From Mucilaginibacter sp. UR6-1 (lineage in GTDB: Bacteria > Bacteroidota > Bacteroidia > Sphingobacteriales > Sphingobacteriaceae), in contig NZ_JAJIWP010000001.1 in NCBI RefSeq assembly GCF_020880975.1, positions 1,176,135-1,240,134 of the forward strand: DNA of 64,000 nucleotides, read 5' to 3'. Numbering within the stretch: position 1 is the first letter of the stretch; every line of letters starts with the position of its first letter. A program made the position numbers and the translations under genes. Shown here in pieces: positions 53,562 to 62,664 of this stretch. The notes under the pieces are model-generated. The model saw only the letters and a list, made by a program, of their open reading frames with translations, made no database searches and was not told the DNA's origin.

Positions 53562-54947
53562 ATGAATCAACTTGCTGTTAAACCGGCCGGAAAATACCGG
53601 TGGACGATCTGCGCTCTCCTGTTTGTGGCCACTACAATAAATTACCTTGACAGGCAGGTGCTTAGCCTGCTGCAACCTTACCTTGAAGAGAAATTTAAAT
53701 GGACAAATAGCGATTATGCCAACATAACCGCCGTTTTTCAATTCGCTTACGCGGTAAGTATGTTATTTGCAGGCCGTATTGTTGATTGGCTTGATACCAA
53801 GTGGGGTTATGGCTGGGCAATCATCTTATGGTCATTAGCGGCTATGGTACATGCCTTATCAATTCCCATTGGCGAGGGCATTACTACATTATTGGGTTGG
53901 GCAGGTATCTCGTTATTTTCAGTATCAGTAACGGGTTTTATTGTGAGCCGCGTACTACTTGCTTTTGGCGAGGCGGGCAACTTTCCGGCGGCAATAAAAG
54001 CTATTGCAGAGTATTTTCCGAAAAAAGAACGGTCGTTCGCTACCGGTATATTTAACTCGGGCGCTAATATTGGCGCTGTACTGGCACCGCTTACCATACC
54101 GTGGATCTACGCCAACTGGGGCTGGGAGTCGGCATTTGTTTTGATTGGTGCCTGCGGCTTTCTGTGGCTGATATTCTGGCTGATATTTTATGAAAAACCT
54201 GAAAAGCAAAAGCGCCTCGGCGCTGCAGAGTTTGAATATATTAACAGCGACCGGGAAATTCAGCCCGATGAACTGGAAGTGGTAGAGGGAGCTGCTGAAA
54301 GCAAAGTTACCTGGTTAAGGCTTTTAGGATATAAACAAACCTGGGCTTTTATATTTGGCAAAATGCTTACCGATGGCATATTCTGGTTTTTTTTATTTTG
54401 GTTACCGGCATACCTTAAAGCACAATACAATATAGTGGGCGAAGGTGTTATGATACCCCTTGCAACTGTGTATTCATTAAGTATGATAGGCAGCATCACC
54501 GGCGGATGGCTGCCCATGCACTTTATTAAAAAAGGCTATAATGTTTTTGAGGGGCGTATTAAGGCCATGTTCATCATAGCGCTTTTTCCATTAGCTATTT
54601 TAGCCGCGCAGCCGCTGGGAGGTATCTCCTATTGGATACCTATCTTTCTTATCGGCATCGGCGCGGCGGCTCACCAGGCGTGGAGCGCTAATATTTTTAC
54701 TACTGTTAGCGATATGTTCCCTAAAAGGGCTATTGGCTCAGTAGTAGGTATGGGTGGCATGGCAGGTGGTTTAGGTGGCGTATTCGTATCAAAAATAAGC
54801 GGTGCTTTGTTTGATCATTATAAAGCGCTTGGCCATATTGAAACAGGCTATACCATAGTATTTACAGTATCAGCCATAGCTTATTTGGTTGCCTGGAGCC
54901 TGATTAAATTATTGGTGCCCAAATACAAGCCGGTAGTACTTGATTAA
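53562..54947 (+). CDS. exuT: MFS hexuronate transporter (ExuT-like)
   Basis: A 461-residue inner-membrane carrier of the anion:cation symporter group with about twelve helices. The opening TINYLDRQVLSLLQPYL and the motif GEAGNFPAAIKA (about 140-151) are shared by ExuT and related sugar-acid carriers. In the KduI/KduD operon it should import glucuronate, galacturonate or deoxyketo-uronate from the periplasm. It converges with the beta-barrel gene 17 bases later; no terminator is visible between them. Confidence 0.85.
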   Translation: MNQLAVKPAGKYRWTICALLFVATTINYLDRQVLSLLQPYLEEKFKWTNSDYANITAVFQFAYAVSMLFAGRIVDWLDTKWGYGWAIILWSLAAMVHALSIPIGEGITTLLGWAGISLFSVSVTGFIVSRVLLAFGEAGNFPAAIKAIAEYFPKKERSFATGIFNSGANIGAVLAPLTIPWIYANWGWESAFVLIGACGFLWLIFWLIFYEKPEKQKRLGAAEFEYINSDREIQPDELEVVEGAAESKVTWLRLLGYKQTWAFIFGKMLTDGIFWFFLFWLPAYLKAQYNIVGEGVMIPLATVYSLSMIGSITGGWLPMHFIKKGYNVFEGRIKAMFIIALFPLAILAAQPLGGISYWIPIFLIGIGAAAHQAWSANIFTTVSDMFPKRAIGSVVGMGGMAGGLGGVFVSKISGALFDHYKALGHIETGYTIVFTVSAIAYLVAWSLIKLLVPKYKPVVLD

Positions 54948-54964
54948 TATTATAATGTAATACT

Positions 54965-55978
54965 TTATAGCCTAAAAAACGGCAATACCGAAACCGTAAA
55001 GTTGAAATACATGGATGGGTTTATTTTGTTACGTAAAAAGTAATCGCCTGCGTTTTGATTAAGCTCAAACTCACGGGCTTGCAGGTTGGTTAGTAAACCG
55101 GTGCTAAAGCCTAATATTATTTTTTTACTCACCCGGTATTCAACCCCCGGCCCGGTTTTCAGGTCGATGGTACTGTAGTTGCCATCACGGGGCAGTTCCG
55201 GATTATTGTGCCTGAAAAACGCGATCGACCCCGAAAGCGTAGTACCGAAACTTGCCCATAAATTTGGCGATAGTGTTTTACGTACCGATACCTGCTGTGG
55301 CATATTGATATTCAGTTCAATGTCGTTATTAAATTTGCGCCAGTAAGTAAACAAGGGCACTACAGGTACATTAATTGATGGATCAATATTAAGCAGCAAA
55401 CCTACGCTCGACCGCATATTGCGTGTTTGTTTAATGGTAAATATCATACCACCCAAATAACTCATTTTTTGTACAGAGCTTGCCCTGCTGGTTAACCCTG
55501 ATACACTGGCAGTATAAACTACCGGATGCCCGAACAGTGAGTCGATGCGTAAAAAGCTGCCTGTAAAACCTACGGTAAATTTATTTACCACCCTGCCCTC
55601 AAAATCAGGCAGGTTATCCTGGTATGTGGTTACATCATTTAACTGAAATCTTTGGTGAAACATACTAAATGAGGCTGTAATCGTATTTTTACCCCATGAT
55701 TTTAGCGGCAGGTTAAAAAGCGCTGTTGTACGGCGCTGATTAAGTTTTCCGTCCAACAGTTTGTTGCCATGCAGGTAGCTGGTAATATCGCTGCCGCCAA
55801 TAAAATCGGTTGTTACGGTAAGCTGGCGTAATGTAGGGTTACGTATGGCCGCTTCGGTAAGGTAAAAGTTTTTAATGGAATCTGTCATCCTCTTTTTATA
55901 CGCGTCGGCGGTGTTTTGGGCATAAATGTCTTTTACTGCAAACAGTAAAACCAAAATAAAAATGTGGCGGATCTTCAT
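54965..55978 (-). CDS. Outer-membrane beta-barrel-like protein of unknown function
   Basis: About 337 residues with a signal peptide (MKIRHIFILVLLFAVKDIYA). The rest is rich in alternating strands and ends in an aromatic pair before the C-terminus (FFRL), as in outer-membrane barrels. It resembles the group annotated as DUF6268-like in Bacteroidetes. Last gene of the second efflux operon, 106 bases after the pump stop. An ATG two codons earlier (55984) is equally possible. Confidence 0.7.
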   Translation of the reverse strand: MKIRHIFILVLLFAVKDIYAQNTADAYKKRMTDSIKNFYLTEAAIRNPTLRQLTVTTDFIGGSDITSYLHGNKLLDGKLNQRRTTALFNLPLKSWGKNTITASFSMFHQRFQLNDVTTYQDNLPDFEGRVVNKFTVGFTGSFLRIDSLFGHPVVYTASVSGLTSRASSVQKMSYLGGMIFTIKQTRNMRSSVGLLLNIDPSINVPVVPLFTYWRKFNNDIELNINMPQQVSVRKTLSPNLWASFGTTLSGSIAFFRHNNPELPRDGNYSTIDLKTGPGVEYRVSKKIILGFSTGLLTNLQAREFELNQNAGDYFLRNKINPSMYFNFTVSVLPFFRL

Positions 55979-56084
55979 AAACATTGTGTAAGTGTGGTGA
56001 TAAAATGCCGGGAAAAGGCAGGCGCGGCAATGCCTTATTTATTACCTGCCTTTAACCGGCTATATACAAGGTTGATTTTTGGGG

Positions 56085-59000
56085 CTAACTTACGGCCGGT
56101 TGTACATCTGTCTTATTTTTTGAGAAACGGTTTTTCAGTTTTTCAATGATGAGATACATAGCCGGAACTACAAACAAGGTCAGGATCATGGAGCTGGTCA
56201 ATCCACCGATGATTACCCAGGCCATACCATTCTTAACTTCTGACCCTGCACCGCTTGCCAAAGCAATAGGCAGCATACCAAGTATCATGGCCAGCGTGGT
56301 CATCAATATGGGTCGTAAACGCTCCTTACCGGCTTCAATAAGCGCTTCGGTTACCTCACGCCCCTCTTCTTTAAGCTGGTTGGTAAAATCCACTATCAGG
56401 ATGGCATTTTTTGATACCAAACCCAATAACATAATCACACCGATAATGGAGAATATATTGAGCGTTTCCATAGCCAAAGCCAATGCCAGCAAAGCACCTA
56501 TAAGCGCTACCGGGATAGAAAAGAGTACCACAAAGGGGTATATCAAACTCTCGTAAAGCGCTACCATGATGAGATAAACCAACAGTATTGCCGTAATTAG
56601 TGCCAGGCCAAGGCTGCCAAAAGCGTCGGCCTGGTTTTTTACATCGCCCAGGTATTCAATGCTTATGCCTTGCGGTACTTTAATTTTTGTGGCCTTCGCC
56701 TTAATTTCATTGGCTACAGTACCGGTTGGCCTGCCTGCTATGTTGGCGTTCACGGTAATTGATCCCATACGGTCACTACGCTGCAAAACGCTTTCGCCTA
56801 AGCCCTCTTTAACCTCGGCAAACTGGCTTAATACAAATGTTTCGCCATCGTTATTAATAAAAGGGAGATTGCGTACATCATTTATATTTGATTTGTTGTA
56901 ACGATCGAGCCCTATCAATATATCATATTCATTGCCTGATTGCTTGAACTTGCTTTTATCGTTACCGCTGAAGGCGTTTTGCAAAGCGGCACCTACCTGC
57001 CCGGCATTAATACCCAGCAAAGTCATTTTATCACGGTTAAGTTTTACTTCTACCTGTGGCTTGCGGTCTTTTACCGATAGTTCAACAAACTGCGTACCGG
57101 GTATCGTTGCCACCATTTGCTGGTATTGTTCGGCAACGCTACGTACCGCTTTCAGGTCAATACCCTTTATGGCAATTTGTATAGGTGCTTGGCTGGCATT
57201 GCCTGTAATTGATGTTGGCGATGAGGTAACTTTAACACCGGGTATAGCTTCGCTTATTTCGCGCTGCATCAATACACCAAACTCTTCAGCGGTCAGGCTG
57301 CGTTCTTTAGCATCCTTTAAAGTAATGGTAAGCTCGGCGCGGTTACTGTTATTACCGGCTCCTACTACACCACCGCTTACAAAGCCAATGCTCGAAAATA
57401 CTTTTTCAACTTCGGGCCTTGCCATTATCTTTTTCTCAACCTGCTGGGTGGTCATGTTAGTTTGGTATATGGATGCCGCGGGCTCCAGTTCAAGTTTTAT
57501 AAGTAGTTCGCCCTGATCACCGGATGGTATAAATGAGGCGCCGATAAAACCCTTTGCTATCAGCATTAATGAGCCCAATATCAGCACAATAACCCCTGAT
57601 AGCAACCAGCGCTTTTTGTGTAATGCCACATGCAGCATTTTGCTATACTGCTCCTTAACCACATCAATAATATGCTCAAAGCCCAGGTTAAGCCTGCCCC
57701 ATAAAGTAGCTTTTGTTAGATGCTCCAACCTGCCGAACCGGCTGGCCAGCATGGGCGTTACCGTGAACGATACGAACAGGCTCATCAATGTAGAGATAAC
57801 CACCACCAGCGAAAACTCCTTTAGTATCGACCCGATAATACCGCCTGATAATGCCAGGGGCAAAAATACCACCACATCCACCAGGGTTATGGCCATTGCG
57901 GTAAACCCTATCTCGTTACGGCCTTCAAGCGCGGCGGTGCGCCGGTCAGATCCCATTTCGAGGTGACGATAAATATTTTCAAGCACCACGATGGAGTCAT
58001 CCACCAAAATACCTACCACTAATGACATGGCCATCAGTGTCATCAGGTTCAGCGAAAACCCTAACAGGTACATGGCAATAAATGTAGGTATGATAGATGA
58101 TGGCAGCGCAACCATCACAAACATGGAGCTGCGGAAGCTATGCAAAAAGGCAAGCATTACCACACCTACAATCACAATAGCCAATATCAGATCCTCCATT
58201 ACCGCGTCGGCAGATCGCAGGGTGTAGGTAGACTGATCACTGGAAACGGTGAATTTCAGGTTCTGTGCTTTGTATTGCTGCTCAATATTTGCAAACGCGG
58301 CCTTTACTCCCTCGCTAACGTTAACGGCATTGGCATCGGTTTGCTTAATTACCTGTATACCGATGGATGGTACCCCGTTGATATGATTGATGGCGGTTTC
58401 TTTAGCCGTAGCATCAACCACCTCGGCAATATCGCGCAGATATACACTGCCGCCTCCGGGCCTTTGCTGAACAATGAGATTACGTATCTGCTCAACCGAG
58501 CTAACATTGGCATCGTACTGAATAGATACCTGCTGGTTTTTTGTTTCGATGCTACCTGCCGGGAAGGATTGATTGGCATTATTAACCGCATCAGTAACCT
58601 GGGTAATACTGAGGCCGTAAGCCCTCAGCTTGCCCTGATCAATGTTTACCTGTATCTGCCTTTCATCACCACCAATAATGTTTACCTGGCCTACCCCGGT
58701 AACATTTTGCAGTACAGGCTGCAGTTGCTGGTCAACCATATCATACAAAGCTTTTGGGGCGAGGGTTGAGGTAACACCGGCCTTAATTACCGGTGTTTCT
58801 TCAAGATTGATCTTGTTAACCACGGGGCGGTCAATATCGTCAGGCAGATCATTCTGCGCCTGGTCAGCCTTTCGCTGAATATCGCGCTCGGCCTTATCAA
58901 CATCGGTACCGGCTTTTAATTGAACGGTGATCTGTGATACTCCTTCCTGTGAGGTGGAGTTGATCTGATCCAATCCTTCAACCGAAGCAAAGGCATCTTC

Positions 59001-59201
59001 CAGTTTCTTGGTTACGGATGTTTCAACCTCGGCAGCCGAAGCACCCGGGTAAACTGTGCTAACCGATACAGTTGCTACCTCAATATTTGGCAACAGCTTA
59101 TAATTAAGGCTGGTATAACTTATAATACCAAACAATATAAGCACGGTAAATATTACAATGATCAATAATGGCCGCTTTACGGCTACTTCTGCAATTGACA
59201 T
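56085..59201 (-). CDS. RND efflux pump (HAE1/CzcA-like), second system
   Basis: A 1038-residue inner-membrane RND transporter. The AVKRPLLIIVIFTVLIL start and the relay helix with SLVVGILVDDSIVVLENIYRHL near 395-415 (two consecutive Asp) are typical, and the porter loop VTGVGQVNIIGG is present. It pairs with the adaptor and TolC-type channel encoded upstream in the same operon. Compared with the pump at 31876, it is a different RND branch, closer to heavy-metal/multidrug MMPL-like pumps. Substrate unknown. A 51-codon frame overlaps its first 19 bases. Confidence 0.94.
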   Translation of the reverse strand: MSIAEVAVKRPLLIIVIFTVLILFGIISYTSLNYKLLPNIEVATVSVSTVYPGASAAEVETSVTKKLEDAFASVEGLDQINSTSQEGVSQITVQLKAGTDVDKAERDIQRKADQAQNDLPDDIDRPVVNKINLEETPVIKAGVTSTLAPKALYDMVDQQLQPVLQNVTGVGQVNIIGGDERQIQVNIDQGKLRAYGLSITQVTDAVNNANQSFPAGSIETKNQQVSIQYDANVSSVEQIRNLIVQQRPGGGSVYLRDIAEVVDATAKETAINHINGVPSIGIQVIKQTDANAVNVSEGVKAAFANIEQQYKAQNLKFTVSSDQSTYTLRSADAVMEDLILAIVIVGVVMLAFLHSFRSSMFVMVALPSSIIPTFIAMYLLGFSLNLMTLMAMSLVVGILVDDSIVVLENIYRHLEMGSDRRTAALEGRNEIGFTAMAITLVDVVVFLPLALSGGIIGSILKEFSLVVVISTLMSLFVSFTVTPMLASRFGRLEHLTKATLWGRLNLGFEHIIDVVKEQYSKMLHVALHKKRWLLSGVIVLILGSLMLIAKGFIGASFIPSGDQGELLIKLELEPAASIYQTNMTTQQVEKKIMARPEVEKVFSSIGFVSGGVVGAGNNSNRAELTITLKDAKERSLTAEEFGVLMQREISEAIPGVKVTSSPTSITGNASQAPIQIAIKGIDLKAVRSVAEQYQQMVATIPGTQFVELSVKDRKPQVEVKLNRDKMTLLGINAGQVGAALQNAFSGNDKSKFKQSGNEYDILIGLDRYNKSNINDVRNLPFINNDGETFVLSQFAEVKEGLGESVLQRSDRMGSITVNANIAGRPTGTVANEIKAKATKIKVPQGISIEYLGDVKNQADAFGSLGLALITAILLVYLIMVALYESLIYPFVVLFSIPVALIGALLALALAMETLNIFSIIGVIMLLGLVSKNAILIVDFTNQLKEEGREVTEALIEAGKERLRPILMTTLAMILGMLPIALASGAGSEVKNGMAWVIIGGLTSSMILTLFVVPAMYLIIEKLKNRFSKNKTDVQPAVS

Positions 59202-59338
59202 GGATGCGTATTTTTATGATGAAGCACCGCGCGGGTAACCTTAATTTTAAGACCTGCCTGTGCCACCATCAGTATCACGATCATGATGATGATCATCGCA
59301 TCTGATGATAGCCTGGAGGCAGCGCGGTGTATTGACAT
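59183..59338 (-). CDS. Possible 51-aa single-pass membrane protein between adaptor and pump
   Basis: A small open frame starts 12 bases after the adaptor stop and overlaps the pump start by 19 bases, filling an otherwise unexplained 149-base gap. The protein has one hydrophobic run (MIIIMIVILMVAQAG) and a basic tail. AcrZ of E. coli is a 49-residue single-helix protein that binds the AcrB pump, so this could be an analogous accessory. However, the region also contains a simple ATGATC-like repeat, which could make the run by chance. Confidence 0.25.
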   Translation of the reverse strand: MSIHRAASRLSSDAMIIIMIVILMVAQAGLKIKVTRAVLHHKNTHPCQLQK

Positions 59339-59350
59339 ACTCTGTTAAAG

Positions 59351-60409
59351 TTATTTTGATACGGTTACCGGTGTACCATCCTTCAGATTGATCTGCCCGG
59401 AGGTTACCACCTGCTCGCCTGCGTTAAGGCCGTTGGTTACTTGTATCAAGCCACCCATTTCAGCACCTGTTTGTATTGTTTTGCGATGTGCTGTACCATT
59501 CTGAATAACATACACGGCAGCATCTTTTACGCTCTCGGTTAATGCCTCGCGCGGTATGGTTAACACCTTTTGCGTGGTTTTTTTTGAAAAATCAGTATAA
59601 ACAAACGTGCCCGAGCGCAGCAGGGAGCTTTGGGTATTATCAACCATAATTTCAACCATGTAATTATGCGTTTGGTCAGCCTGCGGACTAATAAAGCTTA
59701 CCTTACCATTAAACACCCTGCCCGGATAAACATCCGTAGTAATCTTCACCTTTTGCCCCTGCGTTACCAGGTATACTTCAGCTTCGGTCAGGTACACCTG
59801 TACCTTGGCCCGAGACAGGTTTACAATTGTAGCAACCTCGGCACCGGCATTTACAAACTCACCCTGCTCAACCGGCCTGGCCGATATAATGCCGCTGGTT
59901 GGCGCTTTTATAGCAGCATCGTTGAGGTTTTTACGGGTTTGATTTACCTGGTTTACGGCATCCAGATAGTTTTGCTTTATTTCGTTCACCTTTTCCTGCG
60001 TGGCGGCTTTACCTTGCAGCAGTTCTGTGTAGGTGTTCAGGTCATTTTTTAGTTTAGCGGCATTGCTTTCTGCTTTTTGCAGTTCAAGCCGCGCCGAGCG
60101 GTTATCGGTCAGCGCCAAAACCTGGCCCTGCGTAACATGATCGCCCAGCTCAAAGCGTAGCTCCAATAAATTACCACCGGTTACTGCAATTGCCTTAGCC
60201 TCCTTGAACGGAGCCAGATTGCCGGTTTTCATAATATTAATTTCCTGCAGTTGTTGTGTAACTAATGCCGCTTTAACAGGAATCCGCACATTGGTAATCT
60301 CAACAGGCTTATTTTTTTCGTTGAGTTTTTTTTTGTTGACAGAGAGCTTATAGGCGATCAGGCCCACAATCACGACAACCACAATTATTACGATATATTT
60401 AGTTTTCAT
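59351..60409 (-). CDS. RND efflux periplasmic adaptor, second system
   Basis: A 352-residue membrane-fusion protein anchored by one N-terminal helix (YIVIIVVVVIVGLIAYKL) rather than by a lipid. It has lipoyl halves (GGNLLELRFELGDHVTQG and KAPTSGIISARPVEQGEFV) on either side of a helical hairpin, then beta-barrel and C-terminal domains. It links pump and outer-membrane channel. It starts eight bases after the TolC-like stop. Confidence 0.92.
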   Translation of the reverse strand: MKTKYIVIIVVVVIVGLIAYKLSVNKKKLNEKNKPVEITNVRIPVKAALVTQQLQEINIMKTGNLAPFKEAKAIAVTGGNLLELRFELGDHVTQGQVLALTDNRSARLELQKAESNAAKLKNDLNTYTELLQGKAATQEKVNEIKQNYLDAVNQVNQTRKNLNDAAIKAPTSGIISARPVEQGEFVNAGAEVATIVNLSRAKVQVYLTEAEVYLVTQGQKVKITTDVYPGRVFNGKVSFISPQADQTHNYMVEIMVDNTQSSLLRSGTFVYTDFSKKTTQKVLTIPREALTESVKDAAVYVIQNGTAHRKTIQTGAEMGGLIQVTNGLNAGEQVVTSGQINLKDGTPVTVSK

Positions 60410-60417
60410 TTGCTGAT

Positions 60418-61752
60418 TTATAGAGCCGAGTAAAAATTTTTTAATGTTCCGCCAGCCTTCTCCAGGTCAATTTTTGCCAGATAGAACTGGTATAATGAGC
60501 TGAGGTAATTATTTTGTGCTTCTTTAAGAGAGTTTTGGGCATTCAGCCAATCGGTAAGGTCAGTAGTACCTTTTTGAAATTGCAGATCGGTTGTGGCAAA
60601 TACTGAACGTGCCAGTTCAATATTACGGCGGTTGTTATCAACATTGCTTTGCTCCTTTACCAGTTTGGTTCGGGCATTTTCATACTCAAGCTGATACTTA
60701 CCTTCGTTAAGCTTCAAATTTTCCTGGGCGTTAAGGCGTTTGTATTTAGCCTGGCTGTATTGCGCATTACGCTTAAAAAAATCAAAAATGGGGAACGTTA
60801 ACTTTAAACCTACGGCCGAATAGGTAGACATGCCCGAGAATGCAGGACTAAGCTGATCGCCAAAACCTACGGCGCCATAGCGTGCATATGCTGTAAGCTT
60901 AGGTAAAAAACCGGCCTTTATCCGATCTTCATCTATTTCAAGCAATTTGGTATTTACCTCTGCTATACGATAATCGGTACGGTTGGCTGCCAAAAAACGG
61001 CTTGTGCCAATGATCGCATCAACATTAGCTGTAGTTTTAATAACCTCATTACCTTCAACCTGCAAAGCATCGGTTATAGGGTAACCCATCTCATATTTAA
61101 GTTGATTTTCGGCAAGGGTAAGGTTACTTTCGGCAACCCTGATCTGCGACAAGGCATTATTCAGATCTACAGTAACCTTATCCAGATCCTTTTGCAGGGC
61201 AACGCCCTTTTTAACTTTAAGGGCTGATACTTCTATTTGCTTTCTATACGTTTCGGTGTTTACTTTAAGCAATGATAATTGCTCGCGATAAACCATTATC
61301 TGATAATAGGCGGTACTGATGTTGTAAATAATGGCCTCATCATTTTGTTGCTGATTTAGCCCTGCCTGCCGTACATTATACCTGTTGGCTTTTAGGCCGG
61401 TAAGTAATGATTGATCGTAAATGGTTTGATCAACCTGCGCAACCCCGTTGGTATTATACTTTTTTGTAAAAGCCACCCGTTGATCTTCAGGGCCGAACAC
61501 ACCCGCTGGTATAACCGTTTCCTGAACTTTTAAGTTATTGTCGAGCGTACCTGTAAGGCTTAATTTAGGCAGATAATCAGCAAGTGCTTCTTTGGCCTGG
61601 GCATCGGCAATTTTTTTTTCATTAGCATACACTGCATTGCTACGGTTATTTTTCAACCCATATTCAATACAAGCCTTTAATGACCAGTTGGGCTGGGCCA
61701 TCACCTTAAACGGCAGTAAAGCAATTAGTATAATTAATATTTTCCTGTTCAT
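60418..61752 (-). CDS. TolC-family outer-membrane efflux channel
   Basis: A 444-residue outer-membrane factor from ATG 61752 (MNRKILIILIALLPFKVMAQ signal; a longer frame adds ten residues without export features). Two efflux repeats form the trimeric channel. It has no lipobox, unlike the channel of the other pump. It is the first gene of the TolC-adaptor-pump set and follows the LytTR gene by 153 bases. A 14-base inverted repeat (61760-61773) lies just before its start. Confidence 0.92.
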   Translation of the reverse strand: MNRKILIILIALLPFKVMAQPNWSLKACIEYGLKNNRSNAVYANEKKIADAQAKEALADYLPKLSLTGTLDNNLKVQETVIPAGVFGPEDQRVAFTKKYNTNGVAQVDQTIYDQSLLTGLKANRYNVRQAGLNQQQNDEAIIYNISTAYYQIMVYREQLSLLKVNTETYRKQIEVSALKVKKGVALQKDLDKVTVDLNNALSQIRVAESNLTLAENQLKYEMGYPITDALQVEGNEVIKTTANVDAIIGTSRFLAANRTDYRIAEVNTKLLEIDEDRIKAGFLPKLTAYARYGAVGFGDQLSPAFSGMSTYSAVGLKLTFPIFDFFKRNAQYSQAKYKRLNAQENLKLNEGKYQLEYENARTKLVKEQSNVDNNRRNIELARSVFATTDLQFQKGTTDLTDWLNAQNSLKEAQNNYLSSLYQFYLAKIDLEKAGGTLKNFYSAL

Positions 61753-61759
61753 AACACAA

Positions 61760-61773
61760 CGGTTAGTTAACCG
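61760..61773. repeat. 14-base inverted repeat before the tolC-like gene
   Basis: CGGTTA-GT-TAACCG, perfect six-base arms, lies 8-21 bases upstream of the ATG. It could be a LytTR target or a leader hairpin. Confidence 0.4.
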
Positions 61774-61905
61774 ATGCTGCAAAACTATCCTGATACAGGA
61801 TGCCGTTGTGTTTTATGTAAATGAACGGATCAAAATAAAAACCGAAATGTACCAAAGCGCACCTGAAATGCCAGCCCGTTCAAGCGGTTTGTATAATTCT
61901 TGAAC

Positions 61906-62664
61906 TCATTGCTCAATCCAGCGCAAAAAATCCTGAGCCTTTAATCGGCTGATGATGATTTTTTCGGGTGATGAACAATGGGTATGTACTACCAGCCTGC
62001 GGTTAAAATAGTGCTCAATGTTTTGCACCACATTGCGGTTAACCATGAACTGCCTGTTAGCTCTAAAAAAATGAGCCGGATCAAGCATAGTTTCTAACTG
62101 GTCAATAGTATATTGTGTTACATAATGCTGATCGTACAGCGCGTATAACGTTACCAATCCATTTGTTGCATGCACCAAACAAATATCATTTGTTTTTACA
62201 GGAATGATCTTTTCGCGGTAATACACTAAAATTGATTGCTTATAAGTATGGGTTATTTGCGATATCGCCTTCTGCAAATTACCTTCATATGATCCGCCGT
62301 TATAGTGCTGCTTTATGAGCCGGTATTTTTGCAGGCTTTTTTGCACCCTGTCTTCTTCTATCGGCTTAAGTAAATAGTCGATGCTGTTAGACTCAAACGC
62401 GTTGATGGCGTATTCATCAAACGCAGTGCAAAAAATTATAGGGGCAGTAATTGCAACCTCCTTAAATATCTCAAAGCTTAAACCATCACCTAACTGAATA
62501 TCTGAAAATATAAGATCGGGTGTTGTATGATCACGCAACCATTTAATTGAAGCTGCTACTGAAGACAAGATTGCCAAAACGTTGATATCCTGGTCAATTG
62601 CCGTCAAAATAGTTTTCAGATCTTTGGCTGTAAGCGGTTCATCTTCAATGATGATAATGTTCAT
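61906..62664 (-). CDS. LytTR-family response regulator, second pair
   Basis: A 252-residue regulator with a receiver domain (EDEP, IFSDIQLGDG as phospho-Asp site, LLKPIEE) and a LytTR DNA-binding domain (about 140-250, FFRANRQFMVNRN). It is a paralogue of the regulator at 43146. It overlaps the kinase gene by 20 bases and precedes the efflux operon on the same strand, so it likely controls it. Confidence 0.93.
   Translation of the reverse strand: MNIIIIEDEPLTAKDLKTILTAIDQDINVLAILSSVAASIKWLRDHTTPDLIFSDIQLGDGLSFEIFKEVAITAPIIFCTAFDEYAINAFESNSIDYLLKPIEEDRVQKSLQKYRLIKQHYNGGSYEGNLQKAISQITHTYKQSILVYYREKIIPVKTNDICLVHATNGLVTLYALYDQHYVTQYTIDQLETMLDPAHFFRANRQFMVNRNVVQNIEHYFNRRLVVHTHCSSPEKIIISRLKAQDFLRWIEQ

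Noticed and set aside
58140..58769. 209-residue frame antisense to the second RND pump
   Set aside because: The pump frame is full length with conserved motifs; the opposite frame is a by-product of its codon pattern.
59260..59310. ATGATC/GATCAT repeats between adaptor and pump
   Set aside because: Short imperfect repeats, too few and irregular to be a CRISPR array or defined repeat.
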